Positions 1 through 12,400 of a stretch of DNA of 64,000 nt are shown piece by piece. A model generated the notes under the pieces. The model did no database searches. It had not been told where the DNA came from and saw only the letters and a list, made by a program, of their open reading frames with translations. Source of the DNA: Hortaea werneckii (lineage: Eukaryota; Ascomycota; Dothideomycetes; Mycosphaerellales; Teratosphaeriaceae); NCBI GenBank assembly GCA_037044905.1, contig JBAOKB010000170.1, positions 124,001 through 188,000 of the forward strand. Reading direction: 5' to 3'. The stretch's first letter is position 1, and the number at the start of each line of letters is the position of its first letter. A program made the position numbers and the translations under genes.

Positions 1-3000
1 ATCATATCCACAGGTTGAACCCGCCGCATGAGAGTGCCATCCATCTGCGGCATCTGCAGTCTGACCGCGGACCACCGTCTCGGCATCACAGGAAGTAGCG
101 TTCCAGCTGCTGAGGTTCTTCAAGGGAGCCAGGGCGCTATGAAATTGAATTACGTGAACATGCCGGCCATGGCCTCGCCACGACCCTGCATTAGACTGCA
201 TGAAAAGGTGAAGGCGAGTTGGTGGTGTGTCTGCCGTACCCAGTTTTCTGGAAATTCTTCATGGCACAAAATATGAGCGACAAGAGGATTACGATGTCTT
301 CGGTAGGAAAACATTGCTGCAGTACCTAGGTAGTGTCGGTTGACGAGACTACGTTTGTCGTTAGAAAGTGTTACGGATTGTACATGCTGCTGCCAAACCA
401 CGTCGTAAACAACAATTTGATGATGTGACGCTTCTCGTGGCTCTATGGTTCTCGAAAACCATTCAACAGAAGATTGACAACACTTATCCCGCTGTATCGT
501 ATTGAGTATTCCTGCCAATGGACGGCAGATCTTCATGCAGCTACGAGAACGAAAGTCTTGAGCTCCGCTGTCTGCATAAGGCACGCAAGCGAGCCGTACC
601 AGTCATGTAGAGATACGTACATGTATCTTCCCAGATTTACAGGTCTTCAGATCGTCTGGCCGTGGCGCGCCGTGCTACACCTTCTCGACCGTCTCTCGCT
701 ACCATGTAGAGACAGGGTCATTATCTCAATGCATAAGATAACGCAGCTGCTACGGAGACGGCCATATGCCCGTCGTCTCAAGAATGCAAGCGCCCAAATC
801 GAGCTTCAGATTTGGGGCATGGATCATTATCAGCCTGAAGACCACAACTGCAGTGTAACACAACTTGAACGTTTGTGCCATCGTACCTGCATACAAGATA
901 GTCCCGAGCAGGAGTGCATGAATTCGGCTAGTGCTTGATCTTATCGCATCGCTTGAAACAAGACTCGAGGCATGTGAAAAGCGTTACACAGCGTCCGATG
1001 ACTTATCGTCCCGCTTGGTACGTGGGTTCTTGGACCATCTGCACTGCACAAACAACAAACGACGACGAAAAGAAAATCACAAGGGACTGCCATGGTTTTC
1101 TCCTTCATCAGCTATGCTCCTTGAGCTTCTTTTAGCGGCTTGTCCGTTGGACAGCAGTCGGTCCGAAAGCACCGGATTGGACACTTTCCTTCCTGCTGTT
1201 ACGTGAAGCATTGACAATACTATTACTTGAATACTGCCTCCTCCAAATGGTAAATTCGGAGCGAGTTTGGGGACCTCGAGAAGACCTACCTTTGCCCTTC
1301 AGACAGCCGTTGGCCATGATTGTCAACGCTCTCGCCATTGGTACGTAATCGTCAACATGAATAAACACGTTGGTCCACCTCATGTCAGTTTGTATCACCA
1401 TTTATTATTGCGCTCTCCTAGGACGCTACGGTAGTGCTCGCCAAATTGCTCCACGGCGAGTTGTCCGAAGACTAATCAAGCAATCCGAATGCTCCGCTCC
1501 ACCCTTGATCGGTTCCCTGCGAAGATCACACAAATCTTACCGAGGCATCTCGACAAGTTCAGGTGAGGGGAATGATGGAGCAGCCTCGTGTCGCTGACTG
1601 TATACCAACGCAGTCCCAAAAGCGCCTAATTAAGGGAAGGACCTTCCCTGCCAGGACGTTGCGAGAGATGATCGACAACAGAGGCTGTGGTTGGTAAAAG
1701 AGAGTTCACCTCGTCTCCGGGCAGAGAGGCTCAGCATGCCGAAACAGGCGTTGAACTCTGTGCGCGGAGATGCGGCAAGCAACCTAACGCTGTAGCCCGC
1801 GGGGTTCATAGTTCAGCAGCACACCGAGCAGCCGGGCAGCACCGACTTCACGTCCTCAGCCGGGCTGGACATGGAGTGCAGTGACGACTACTGGCACTAG
1901 GAACAATGTCCCACATCCACGAATGCTACTGTGCTTCGTATCCGAGGCGAGTCCACGCAATACGCGATTTACTGCATCGCGAATGGAATGGTGGAAGTCC
2001 CACCCGCTAGCGATTTATTTTTTCGCTTCCCTCTTCTGCCCGCGCAGCCAGCCCCTTGTTCATGCGATCGGTTCCAATTGTGCATGCATGTACGACCAGC
2101 ATTGGAGCGGAGTAATCTCCGACGATAAGCAGGCGATTTCAGCATGCTGGTTGATGCTCACAGCCCAAACCCCTGCGCACATGAGAGACTACTGATTCAC
2201 TGCCGAAGTTCACCATCTCGTCGGGGTCCGCCGAAAGACTGCAGAGAAACCCAGATCAACATACAGTAATGCGGCTGTAGTTGAAGTGAGCGGCAGCCAC
2301 CGCCGTACATCGTTCGCACCGCTCGTCGCGGGCCACGCGCGTCGCCGTCTGTGCAGAGATGTCTCTCGTGTCCCGTTAGACCCATGCACCCATGCTTGCA
2401 ATCCTTGCATCAGACAGCCGCTATCATAGAGCGGGGGAGGGATGAGCGACAAAGATCATGTCTGAGACTGGCCGAGCCCTAGTAGCATCCCCACGCGCGT
2501 CTAATCTCACGACAGACTAATGCAATCATCATGGCCGACAATGCAGCGAGAGAAGGGACCTGCCCGATTGAGAATCGCGACAGGCCTTGAATCATGACTC
2601 TACTTTCACCACATGAACACGTTACAGGGATTGATGCACGGCGTAAGTTCGAAAACACGGGAGCAGCGCGACTCATGGAGCTTGCATTCTTGGGCAGTCA
2701 TGCCCACTCGTCACTCCTTTCACAACAACGTCCCCAGTCTCATTGGGTATCAAGGTTATCTCCTTGTCAGATCTCGAGGCCGCATTGAAATTTAGACCCA
2801 AAGTATATATTGCCATAGTGTACAATTGTGAAACATTTCAAGGATGGGAGCAATATCTCCCGCGGTAGCCAACCTTTGGGAGAAGACGTGAATCACTGCA
2901 TGAATCGATTCTCCTTAAGAACACATCCTGGCGTATGCCTTAAGACCACATGATTTTGACTGACTTGGTGCGTCGGCCTGGGAGGGCCTGTGGACAATCT

Positions 3001-3017
3001 TCCTGGTCACCGTCGCC
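1..3017. other. Gene-poor stretch, no supportable gene
   Basis: I see no open frame here with a recognisable domain, plausible start context or introns that join frames. The frames present are short, overlap on both strands and read like random translation. The base composition is mixed rather than strongly AT-rich, so it does not look like classic RIP-mutated repeat DNA. The right part, from about 2800, is the probable downstream region of the CBC1 gene, which ends at 3018. Confidence 0.6.
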
Positions 3018-5664
3018 TCACTCCACCCTATCCATGTCGTCGTCGGCCGGGGCCACGACAGCTTCAGGCACTGCCTCTGGGGGAGCTGGCGCCTCCTTCA
3101 GCGGCCCAATGGCTGCCTCACCCACAATGCCTTCCTCAACAATCGCCTTCCGCCTCCATACCTTGGCCCACCGCTGGCCCCAGCCCTGAATCATGGTCTG
3201 CTCCAACTCCTCCCCGTCGAATCGCTCGATCATTTCGTCGTGTGCTCCTTCGGCGACGCCAGCAACTGCGTCTTCGATAGCGGCGAAGAGAGCGCGCATG
3301 CTTTCACGCTCGCGCGGGAGGGCCTCGTCGATGGCTTGGCGCTGGCTGAAGTCGAGCGCGAAGTTGTCGCGTTCACGAAGAATTTGACGCACGCGGGTCG
3401 TCACCTTGTTCATAGTAATCGAGATAAGCTCGTAGGTTTCGCTCTTTGCGAGTGCACGACCGCGGTCCATATGGTCCTGCAGCGCCCAGAGAATGACAGA
3501 CATGGGCGTGACAATCATGTAGTTTAGGAGCTTGTCAACGATATTGACCGCGGTGCCTGGGTGCTCGCTCCAGAACTCGAAAACACTGCTGATGATTTGC
3601 CGTCTTGCAGCCTCGCTTTGCGGGCCAATAGCGTGTAGACGGTCTTTGCAGCGGTCGATCGTAGACAGTGCGTGAGAAAGCGACTTTGAGCCGATAGAGC
3701 AGATCGCAGTCGCGTATACGTCCGTGGTGGCAATCAAAGGCTCGACGCCATGGTTGACTGCTTCAGAGTGGACGACGTCGAGGACAGGTTGGATTTCGCT
3801 TTCGGGTGCCTTTTTCTTGAGAAGTCCTAGGACCTCCCTGCCCTCTTTGGCGAAGGGCATTGAGTCCTCGGCGTACTTGAAGGGTGGACTCTCAATCTCC
3901 TTAGAGGCTGGAATGAGCGGGTGGTAGTTCTGGGGGAGAGTATCGCGGACGCGCTTGGCAAAGGAGAGCTGGATCTCCTTGTCTAGCACGCCGATAATAA
4001 ACGCCTTCTTGGGGTGGAGATCGGACAGATCGAGGTCAGGTATCCTATTACGCAGTCAGTCGCTGTGGTGAGCTATTCGGCACGTGGCTATGCTTACCAC
4101 TCTGCCCATTTCCATCTAAACTCGAAGTTGCTCAAGTGATGCGCAAACCACTCCATAAACCTGTAGCCTAGCTCCATGTCCATCCTGTCCACGTTTCTGA
4201 ATAGAAATCGAATTGCGCGGCCCAGGGATGGGGCAATAGCACCGGGCGCAATCTTGCAGCTTTCGGTGACCAGCGAATGGTAGTAAACAAGCCTGTGCTC
4301 TGGCATTGGGAGCTGGAAAAGTTGAGAGAAGACAGAATCAATGACAACATCTTCTGGTTTCCATGTAGGCTTGCCCTCAGTCTGAAGGCTGCGCAGCTTG
4401 TCAAAGGCTGTGCTGCGCTTGACAAAGGTTCCTGGCGCCCAGAAGCAGTCGATTTCGCTGAGCAACCTCGCTACGACAATGCGGTTGAAGTCCAGGATGT
4501 TCACGGTGTCAACGACTGCGTCGCGAAGCAATGAACTGGCAATGTTCGAGGTAGGCGGCACGGACTCGATCTCCTGATCCGCGTAGAGGGAGAAGAATAT
4601 CTCTGGAAACAGCTTGCGAGGGCCTTCGATTACCGTTGAAGGCACGTTTATTGCGGGAAAGGAATGTTTAGGGAACTCCTTTGACGCATCACCGTTGGCC
4701 TCCTCTCCATCGCCATCCGCAGTCGGTGCCTCTTTCGGCACATAGACCCGAGGGATGCATTTCAACTGCCAACCGCTGCTGGCTTCTTCTTGAAGCTGGC
4801 GCTGCAGCATGGAAATGACTGAAACTGCGGTCATCGCCTTTTCCTCTGAATCACCAGACATTGGGTAGGGATCGATGTGTCCCTCGAAGGCGTGCGGGGT
4901 TGAGGCGACTACGTCTGTCTTTTCGAGCAACTCGCTGGCCTTCTGCTGCAGGGTGGCGACGGCCTCGCTCGAGGAGGCGATGAGGTAGGGAAGAGTAAGT
5001 AGAATGATCTTGACCAGCTCGATGCCAATCGCATCGTCCTGAGAAGCCGTTTGCAGGTCCACAGCACGGTTGAAGAGTTCTTCGAGCACAGCAATCACCC
5101 CTTCTTCCTCATACAGCTGACTCATGCAGGCGATGAAACGCAGCATGAGCTTGAACTCCCTCCATTCACCCTTGTCCAGCCTTTCCTGCACCTGCGGCGC
5201 AGCTCTCGTGATGATTTCTTTGGCAACCTCAGCGTTATGCCCGTTGGCGTAAAGCACGACCCCAGCAACGAAAGGAATCTTGAAAGGCTGCTCGGCCACC
5301 AGTTTCAATGCGACGATGCAGAAGGTGTCGCGCACGTACTCATCCTCCCAATTCTCCGCGGCAAGCTTGGCAATGTTCTTCGCAATGTCGTCTGGAAGAC
5401 GAAGGGGGTCCTCGCCAATTTCAAGGAGGCCTCTCCTAATGCGTGTGCCGGGCGGGGGTTCGCTGTGACGCGGTCGACCTCCGTATCGCGCGCTTTCGAA
5501 GTCTTCGTCCTCTGATGCAGAGGTCTATCAGTATATGGCCACTCCGATACACTACACGAAATGACCGCGCTGTCCTTACCTCTTCCGCGTTTCCTCTTGT
5601 TGTACCCTCCACGGTAACCTCCTCCTCCACCGCGGTAGTCGCGTCGGTTATCGAAGTCAGCCAT
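3018..5664 (-). CDS. CBC1: Nuclear cap-binding complex subunit 1 (CBP80 type)
   Basis: Large subunit of the nuclear cap-binding complex, which with CBP20 binds the m7G cap of new transcripts and supports splicing and export. Three exons on the minus strand are 5664-5580, 5511-4098 and 4044-3018, with GT-AG introns of 68 and 53 bases; joined they give about 841 residues, the usual CBP80 size. The protein opens with MADFDNRRDYRGGGGGYRGG and a basic KRKRGRG stretch that looks like the nuclear localisation signal. After it come the conserved N-terminal MIF4G region (RRGLLEIGEDPLRLPDDIAK) and two further helical domains. The end is acidic (DDDMDRVE). The start at 5664 is the only ATG giving the glycine/arginine-rich head in frame. 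It is divergent from BUD31. No frame break is seen. Confidence 0.9.
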
Positions 5665-5971
5665 GACTTCAGCACGCTGATCTCCAGGTAAGCGATGAGC
5701 TGCAATGGCTGGGGTTGGGTAATGAAGCTTTCACTTGTTCGCGTAGAATACCGCCTCAGCCAGCAGCTTGAAGCAAGAAACGCGGAACTGGGCTGGCTGG
5801 ATGGTCAGTGCGCTCAGGTCCCTGCAGGCTGCAGGCAGCTCAAGCAGATGGCGCTAGTGCGTCAGATTTCACATGCTTCAGACGCCTTCCAGACCATTCA
5901 CATACGATATCATCACTCTACCTGAGTGACCTCGAAAGCGACTAGGTCGAGAGCATACCGCAGTCGCCAAC
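5665..5971. promoter_or_regulatory. Shared divergent promoter of CBC1 and BUD31
   Basis: The 307 bases between the start codons of CBC1 (minus) and BUD31 (plus) must hold both promoters and both leaders. I see no strong named motif; several CAGC-rich and CCTGCAG stretches are present. The assignment rests on gene arrangement only. Confidence 0.6.
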
Positions 5972-6688
5972 ATGCCCGCCATCCGAACAGCGAAGAACCG
6001 CAAGCCGCCGCCGGACGGTTTCGACGACATCGAAGACACCCTCCTCGAGTTCTCCAACAAGATGAAAGACGCCGAGAACGCGAGTCACGAAGGCAAGAAG
6101 AAGCACGAGATGCAATGGCCCATCTTCCAGATTACGCACCAGCGTATGTATGCACCCGTGTGAGCAGCCAGGCCAGATGAGTGAGAAGGCACGGCCACGC
6201 TTTGGCTGGGCAAGAAAAGAGACGAAGAAGGAAACCACATTGCCCGCAGGAAAGGGCCGCGAAGGTGAGACCAGCCCATCGTTTCTGGTTGACCACCTGT
6301 GCGGTTGGCGGGCCACATAAGCGCATACTGACATCTAGCCCCCGGGACCAGGTTCGCGTTACATCTACGACTTGTACTACGAGAAGGAAGCCATTTCCAA
6401 GCAGCTCTACGACTGGCTGTTGAAGAACGGATACGCGGATGCGAATCTGATCGCGAAGTGGAAGAAGCAAGGGTATGAAAAGGTAAGTTTTGACGCCGTC
6501 GAAGATATATCATTTGAGGACTCCTTGCTGACTCTGGGACGCAGCTTTGCTGTCTGAGGTGTATCCAGACAAAGGAGACCAATTTCAATAGCACGTGCAT
6601 TTGCCGCGTGCCGCGCGAGCAATTGAAAGAGGATCAGGAGATCCAGTGCGTGAGCTGCGGGTGCCGAGGCTGCGCCAGCAGCGATTAG
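5972..6688 (+). CDS. BUD31: Pre-mRNA-splicing factor BUD31 (G10 family)
   Basis: Small zinc-binding protein of the activated spliceosome (NineTeen-related group). Three exons at 5972-6143, 6352-6482 and 6545-6688 join cleanly into 148 residues, matching the 144-157 residues of the G10 family. Introns are 208 and 62 bases with GTATGT and GTAAGT donors. The N-terminus (MPAIRTAKNRKPPPDGFDDI) is the family signature. The C-terminal half carries the conserved cysteine pattern: CCLRCIQ, then STCICRVP, then CVSCGCRGCASSD, which binds a zinc cluster. It is divergent from CBC1, so a cap-binding protein and a splicing factor share one promoter region. Confidence 0.95.
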
Positions 6689-7743
6689 CCGGGTCATGGG
6701 CATCTGCGAGTAGGCTGCGTCATGCCTGGGCAGGTTTACCTGGCAGTGGGGCTCAAGAGGGCGCGAGCCAGCGTTTGGGAGGAGAGTTCATAAGGCGAGA
6801 GAAGAGGATCCACGAAATAATGTGATGATGGCTTTTGCCTGCCATTAGGGTTACTTAGGGTTATGTCCACTTTCAAGGTTCCTTGGACTTCTGCACACCA
6901 CATACGTACCATCGTTCTAGGCTCTTGTCTATTCTTTCTTCTCTTTGTGTTACGCTTCGGTGTTTATCCGATTTTATCGAGCGCGCATGGATGCTGCTCG
7001 CAGCGGTATGCCGGAGCAGTGTAGTTAATTGCGGCCGCTTCGAGGGTCTCGTGGAAACTTCACGACAACGGATCGTTAAGTGTTAGCTTTAAACCGTTGT
7101 TTGACAAAGGCACGTCACGTCCGAGTGGGATTGACAACATAGCAAAGGTAGCAACCAGGGGGCCTCGGAAGACAATTGGTCTGTATTTGAAGTTGAGCCA
7201 AATGTGACCTCAGATATACAAGCCTCGTGCCAGTAGCAAACCGTCACTCCTCCACAATTGAATGCATGGACATACACCTATGCGCTACACGACCAGTGCT
7301 AACAATGAGTATTGTTACGCATGGTTTCCATTGGGCCATCAAAATAATAGTCCTTGCCCGGGCAACTATTCGAGATCTCAAACAGGAAGGATGGGAGTTT
7401 CTAAGAGCGGCACTACAAGTCGAGGGCAATAGACGCACATGGTCGGCGAAGAACGACGCGCAACCGTGCGAGAAGACATTAACATGGGCACAGCGAGCCT
7501 TGATAGCATCAAAATTCCATAGCCTGGAGCAAACCTTCGTCCCCACCAGCGATGGATTTGCCGTCTGTAATGGAAGAACAAGCGGAGTGTCAAAACTCAT
7601 ACATCGAACACATATCGAAGAAACGACGCAAGCAGACACATGCGTGGTATCATACATGCAATCCCGAGATTGCCTACCCATGGCAACTGAAAACGCCTCG
7701 CTATGCACTGGAAAGGAAATAACGTCGACCCCCTTCACCCGAC
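6689..7743. other. Intergenic, no supportable gene
   Basis: Convergent spacer between BUD31 (plus) and BRX1 (minus). Two longer open frames lie on opposite strands at 7227-7805 and 7244-7738; neither matches a family I know, they overlap each other, and one runs into BRX1. Two TTAGGG hexamers lie at 6845-6850 and 6855-6860. Confidence 0.5.
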
Positions 7744-8741
7744 CTACGCAAAAAGCACCTGGTCATCCAACTCATCAATCTCTCTCGGGCCCTCCCCAGT
7801 ATTGAGACCCATATCCCGCCTCTTCGCCTTCCGCTCGACCATGCTCTCCGCGCGCCTGTTGTGACGGCCGGCCTTGGCTCGTCGGAGGTCTGACCGGATC
7901 TGATTGGGCGAGACGAATTCCTTGTTCTCGTAGATCACGGGCCCGCCGAAGGAACCTTCCAGGATGATGATGGGCGTCAGCACAAAACGAGGCCCGATCT
8001 CTATGAGAGAAATGTTCGTCTCGCCCTTGCCGCTCTTCGCGACGGTAGCGGTAGGTGCTGAGTCGGCGGTGTCCGGGTCGGAAGGCGCAGCTTTCGCGGT
8101 CTCGGTCTCGGCGATCTGGTAGCATCGTATCCAGACCTTGTTGTCGGCCAGCGTAAATCCCATGACGTGGTCAACAAAAGGCTTCACTTTCCTGCTCGTC
8201 TGCGGTACTCCAAATTGCTGCGTGAGGACCTCCTTGATCACCCGGGTATGCGCTTGCTTCTCGAACCCAGCGTCAAAGCTCAGAACAGGCCGGCTGCCCT
8301 TCAGACAGTTGCCGTGAAGTTCAGCTCCTCCATGGTGTGGAGGTTGTTTGCGTGGAACTTGATGGTGGGGCCATTGGGAGGTTTGGAGAGCCAGAGGTAG
8401 AGATCTTTGCCTTTGCGCGCTTCGAAGAACATGACATTGTTGCAGTTGTACAGATCCGCAAGCTCGTTGAGCTGCTGGAGCTTCGTCTTCGTGTCCAGTT
8501 TCGCGTCCTTGCGAGAATGCGGGAGGAGGGAGTTGAGGTCGCCGAGGAGGTGACGGTGTCTGTTGTCCGTCAGTCTATGCCGGACGTAGACGTTGCGACT
8601 AAAGATTTGTTACCTGTACGTTACGCCGCGCGAGGTGAGCATCAGAACCCGCTGACGGTTCTTGGGCTTGCTCGCGGCCTCCTCATCGTCGCGCTTCTGC
8701 CCGTTCGTCTTCTGCTTGGAGAAAGATTTGTATGCCGACAT
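7744..8741 (-). CDS. BRX1: Ribosome biogenesis protein BRX1 (Brix domain), one frame break
   Basis: Nucleolar factor needed for assembly of the 60S subunit. Exon 1 is 8741-8614 (MSAYKSFSKQK..., ending RGVTYR) and exon 2 is 8559-7744, with a 54-base intron. The Brix domain is visible: LMLTSRGVTYRHRHLLGDL, then NNVMFFEARKGKDLYLWLSK, GPTIKFHANN and HVMGFTLADNKVWIRCYQI. The C-terminus has the basic region found after the domain (RRAESMVERKAKRRDMG). At about 8312-8313 one base is missing on the coding strand (a G run one short), so the frame stops soon after NFT; one added G restores GNCLKGSRPVLSFD and a total of 314 residues. BRX1 is essential in yeast, so a sequencing error is likelier than a true pseudogene. 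It is divergent from SNF2/STH1. Confidence 0.88.
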
Positions 8742-9468
8742 GATGGATTCGGGTACGGCTCACTGCCTGCGTTCGAAGCTGCTCCCTTAGGGCTGTGAAT
8801 TCTTTCTTTGCGACATGTGAAAGTTACATACAGAACTGAGAATCTTAGCGTGATCAGGGCGGAGCCGACAGCGGATCTATCCGAGATTGTTTGTTGCCTC
8901 AGGTCATCACGGCGAAAAGCCGGTTCGCCGGTCCCGCCCGCTTAGCTTAGCGTAGCTTCCTCGCGCTTCCTCCTCTCTGCCCTGCCCTGTGCTCGCTGGC
9001 CACACGCTCACGACACTCAGCCAGCGCAGCTTCGGCCCATCCACCATCACCTCCGAAGCCGACCCGCTTCAGCTTTCGCATTGAACCCCCATCCCAAGCG
9101 GGACGCGTGAACGCGGGACTCGCTGCAGACTGATTCTTTGCCCGCGTCTGCTCGAGACCCTCTCCCGGCCCCCGTGTGTCGCGCCCACTACACCACCGAC
9201 CACTTCCTCTGCCGCCGAGCCCAGCGAGCCTATTCCGCGCGCGAACGAAACCGGCCTCAGGCTCCCACCACTGCTCACGCCCCCATTCGCGCGTCTCCCC
9301 CGACGGCGCATCTGCTTTGCGGCGCACTCGCTGCATGGGCGTCACTCTTTAGTGCCGACGGTGATTGCGCCCGCGATCTGAGTGCGTGTCACGCGCGGCC
9401 ACCCAGGCCCGCGCACCTCCAGTGATTCACAGGCTGGTGCGCGAGATCCCGAGACGACACCGGACAAG
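8742..9468. promoter_or_regulatory. Divergent promoter region, BRX1 and SNF2/STH1
   Basis: 727 bases between the two start codons, notably C-rich on the plus strand from about 8900 to 9460, as expected for a long pyrimidine-rich fungal 5' leader of the plus-strand gene. Open frames inside it continue into the remodeller gene in frame from 9382, but the first ATG with a sensible N-terminus is at 9469. Confidence 0.5.
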
Positions 9469-12400
9469 ATGGCCGCTGTTCAACCTGCCCAGCAGGGCAT
9501 GCCGCAGCAGCAAGGCGCCAACCCTGCCATGGGCGGCCAAGGTCAGAGCGTACTGCCCCAGGGTATGACCAAGGAGCAAGTACAGCAAATGTACCAGAAG
9601 TACCAAGCCATGAAGAGACAGGGTGTTCCCGACACCGATCCCGAGATGATGAAGGCGAGGACGATCTTGCAACAGATTCAGCAGCGTCAAGAACTCATGA
9701 AGAGGCAGCAGGCCTACCGGCAAATGCAGATGAAGCAGCAGCAGCAGCAGGCGGCAGCAATGCACAACGGAGACATGTCTGCGAATGGTGCAGCAGCTTC
9801 TCAAGCAGAACCTCCAGCATCGAATGGGACGCCGCAAACTACGACGCAGACTGCTCAACCTGCTCAGACAACAGCTGGACCTACGCAGACGGATGGCTCA
9901 CAAGACGGCTTCTCAAAGGATCAAATGATGACACTTAGAGCGCAAATGCAAGCCTTTGGTCACCTGCAAAGAACATGCCCATCCCGCAAGCCATTCAGGA
10001 GCGTATCTTCACGCAGAAGCAAAATCCCAAGCCAGCTGTAGCAGATGCCGTTGCTGCCGCAGGCAAAGTGCTAGACCGCACTGCCACCCCGGCGAAACCG
10101 GCCGACGGAGCAAGCGACGGAAATCCTCGTCACCGCTTCGAGACATTCACAGATCCTCATAGTCTGCTGCTTAAACAGATCAGCTATACGGATCACACGC
10201 AGCGCGCATACAGACCGTTCATCCCAAGCATAATGCCTCTTGGAGTTGACCCGGAGCGTGTGCGTGATGAGCGGAAAACATGGTGTACAACCGTGTGTTG
10301 GCGCGCAAGAATGAGCTGTCCAAGCTGCCTGCAAACATCGGAGCCTGGGATACGAGCAAGTCGGATGCGCCTCAAGACAACGCAAACCTCAAATTGAAGG
10401 CAATGATTGAGTACAAGATGCTGAGCCTTTTACCAAAGCAGCGTGAAATCAGACAGAAGCTCAGCAAGGAGATGATGCTATCCGACAATCTATCCATGAC
10501 TGCCAACCGTGCCATGTACAGGAGAGTCAAGAAGCAGTCTCTCCGCGAGGCTCGCGTAACCGAGAAGCTCGAAAAGCAGCAGCGAGACGCTGCCGAGAAC
10601 AAGGAGAAGAAGAGGCACAACGATTTCGTCAACTCCATTGTCCGTCATTCCGAGGACATGCGGAACTCAGCTGCTGTTCATCGGTCGCGCAACCAGAAGC
10701 TGGGCCGTCTCATGCAACAGACACACATGAACATCGAGAAGGAAGAGCAAAAGCGTATCGAGCGAACCGCAAAGCAGCGTCTGCAGGCTCTGAAAGCCAA
10801 CGACGAAGAAACCTACCTCAAGCTGCTTGGCCAAGCCAAGGACAGCCGTATCTCTCATTTGCTCAAGCAGACCGACGGTTTCCTCAATCAGCTCGCTTCG
10901 TCCGTCAAGGAGCAGCAGCGGAACATGTCTCAAAAATACGCCCCCGAGCCAGACGAACCCGAGCCGGAAGAGCCCGACAGCGAAGACGAGACGAAGACCA
11001 AGGTCGATTACTACGAAGTCGCACACCGGATCAAAGAAGATGTGCGCGAGCAGTCGACCAACCTTGTCGGAGGCATTCTCAAGGAGTATCAGCTCAAGGG
11101 TCTTCAATGGATGCTGTCGCTCTACAACAACAACCTCAACGGTATCCTCGCCGATGAGATGGGTCTGGGCAAAACGATTCAGACCATCTCTCTGGTCACT
11201 TACTTGATGAGAAGAAGAAGCAGCCTGGTCCCTTCCTAGTCATCGTGCCGTTGTCGACTCTTACGAATTGGAACAACGAGTTCGAGAAGTGGGCGCCAAG
11301 CGTACAGCGCATCGTATACAAGGGTCCTCCGCAGCAGCGCAAGAACTATCAGCAACAAATCCGGTATGGGCAGTTTCAGGTACTGCTTACTACGTACGAG
11401 TTCATCATCAAGGACCGCCCCGTCCTAAGCAAGATCAAGTGGCTGCACATGATTGTCGATGAAGGCCACAGGATGAAGAATGCGGGAAGTAAATTGTCAA
11501 GCACTATTACTCAGTACTATCACACGCGCTACCGGTTAATTCTGACGGGTACACCACTTCAAAACAACCTGCCAGAATTGTGGGCGCTGCTAAACTTCGT
11601 GCTCCCGCACATTTTCAAGTCCGTAAAGAGCTTTGACGAGTGGTTCAACACTCCCTTTGCGAACACGGGCGGACAAGACACCATGGCACTCACTGAAGAA
11701 GAGCAGCTGTTGGTCATTCGTCGTCTGCACAAAGTTCTGCGACCGTTCTTGCTCAGGCGTTTGAAGAAGGATGTAGAGAAGGATCTTCCTGACAAGCAGG
11801 AGCGAGTCATCAAGTGTAACTTCTCAGCTCTTCCAGTCTAAGCTGTACAAACAGCTTGTCACGCACAATCGCATTATGGTCAACGATGACAAGGGCCGCA
11901 AGACTGGCCTGAGAGGTTTGAGCAATATGCTCATGCAGCTGCGTAAGCTGTGTAACCATCCATTCGTCTTTGAGGAGGTTGAGGACCAGATGAACTCCAG
12001 CCGGATGACTAACGATCTCATTTGGCGAACGGCTGGCAAGTTCGAACTGCTTGACCGCATCCTGCCCAAGTTCCGGGCAACAGGGCACAGGGTCCTGATC
12101 TTCTTCCAAATGACACAGATTATGAACATCATGGAAGACTTCCTCAGGTGGAGGGGCCTCAAGTATCTGCGTCTCGATGGCAGCACAAAAGCAGATGATC
12201 GAAGTGAGCTTCTCAAGGAGTTCAACGCCCCCGACAGCGATTACTTCTGCTTCCTTCTCTCCACACGTGCTGGTGGCCTTGGACTGAACCTGCAGACGGC
12301 GGATACCGTCATCATCTATGACTCAGATTGGAATCCACACCAAGACTTGCAGGCTCAGGATCGTGCTCACCGTATCGGCCAGAAGAACGAGGTGCGCATT

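Noticed and set aside
1..3017. Possible subtelomeric or transposon relic at the left end
   Set aside because: No terminal repeats, transposase or reverse-transcriptase motifs, and no clear RIP-like AT bias could be seen.
7227..7805. Two overlapping open frames of 164-192 codons on opposite strands
   Set aside because: No domain or family resemblance, they overlap each other, and one extends into BRX1. Composition resembles random translation.
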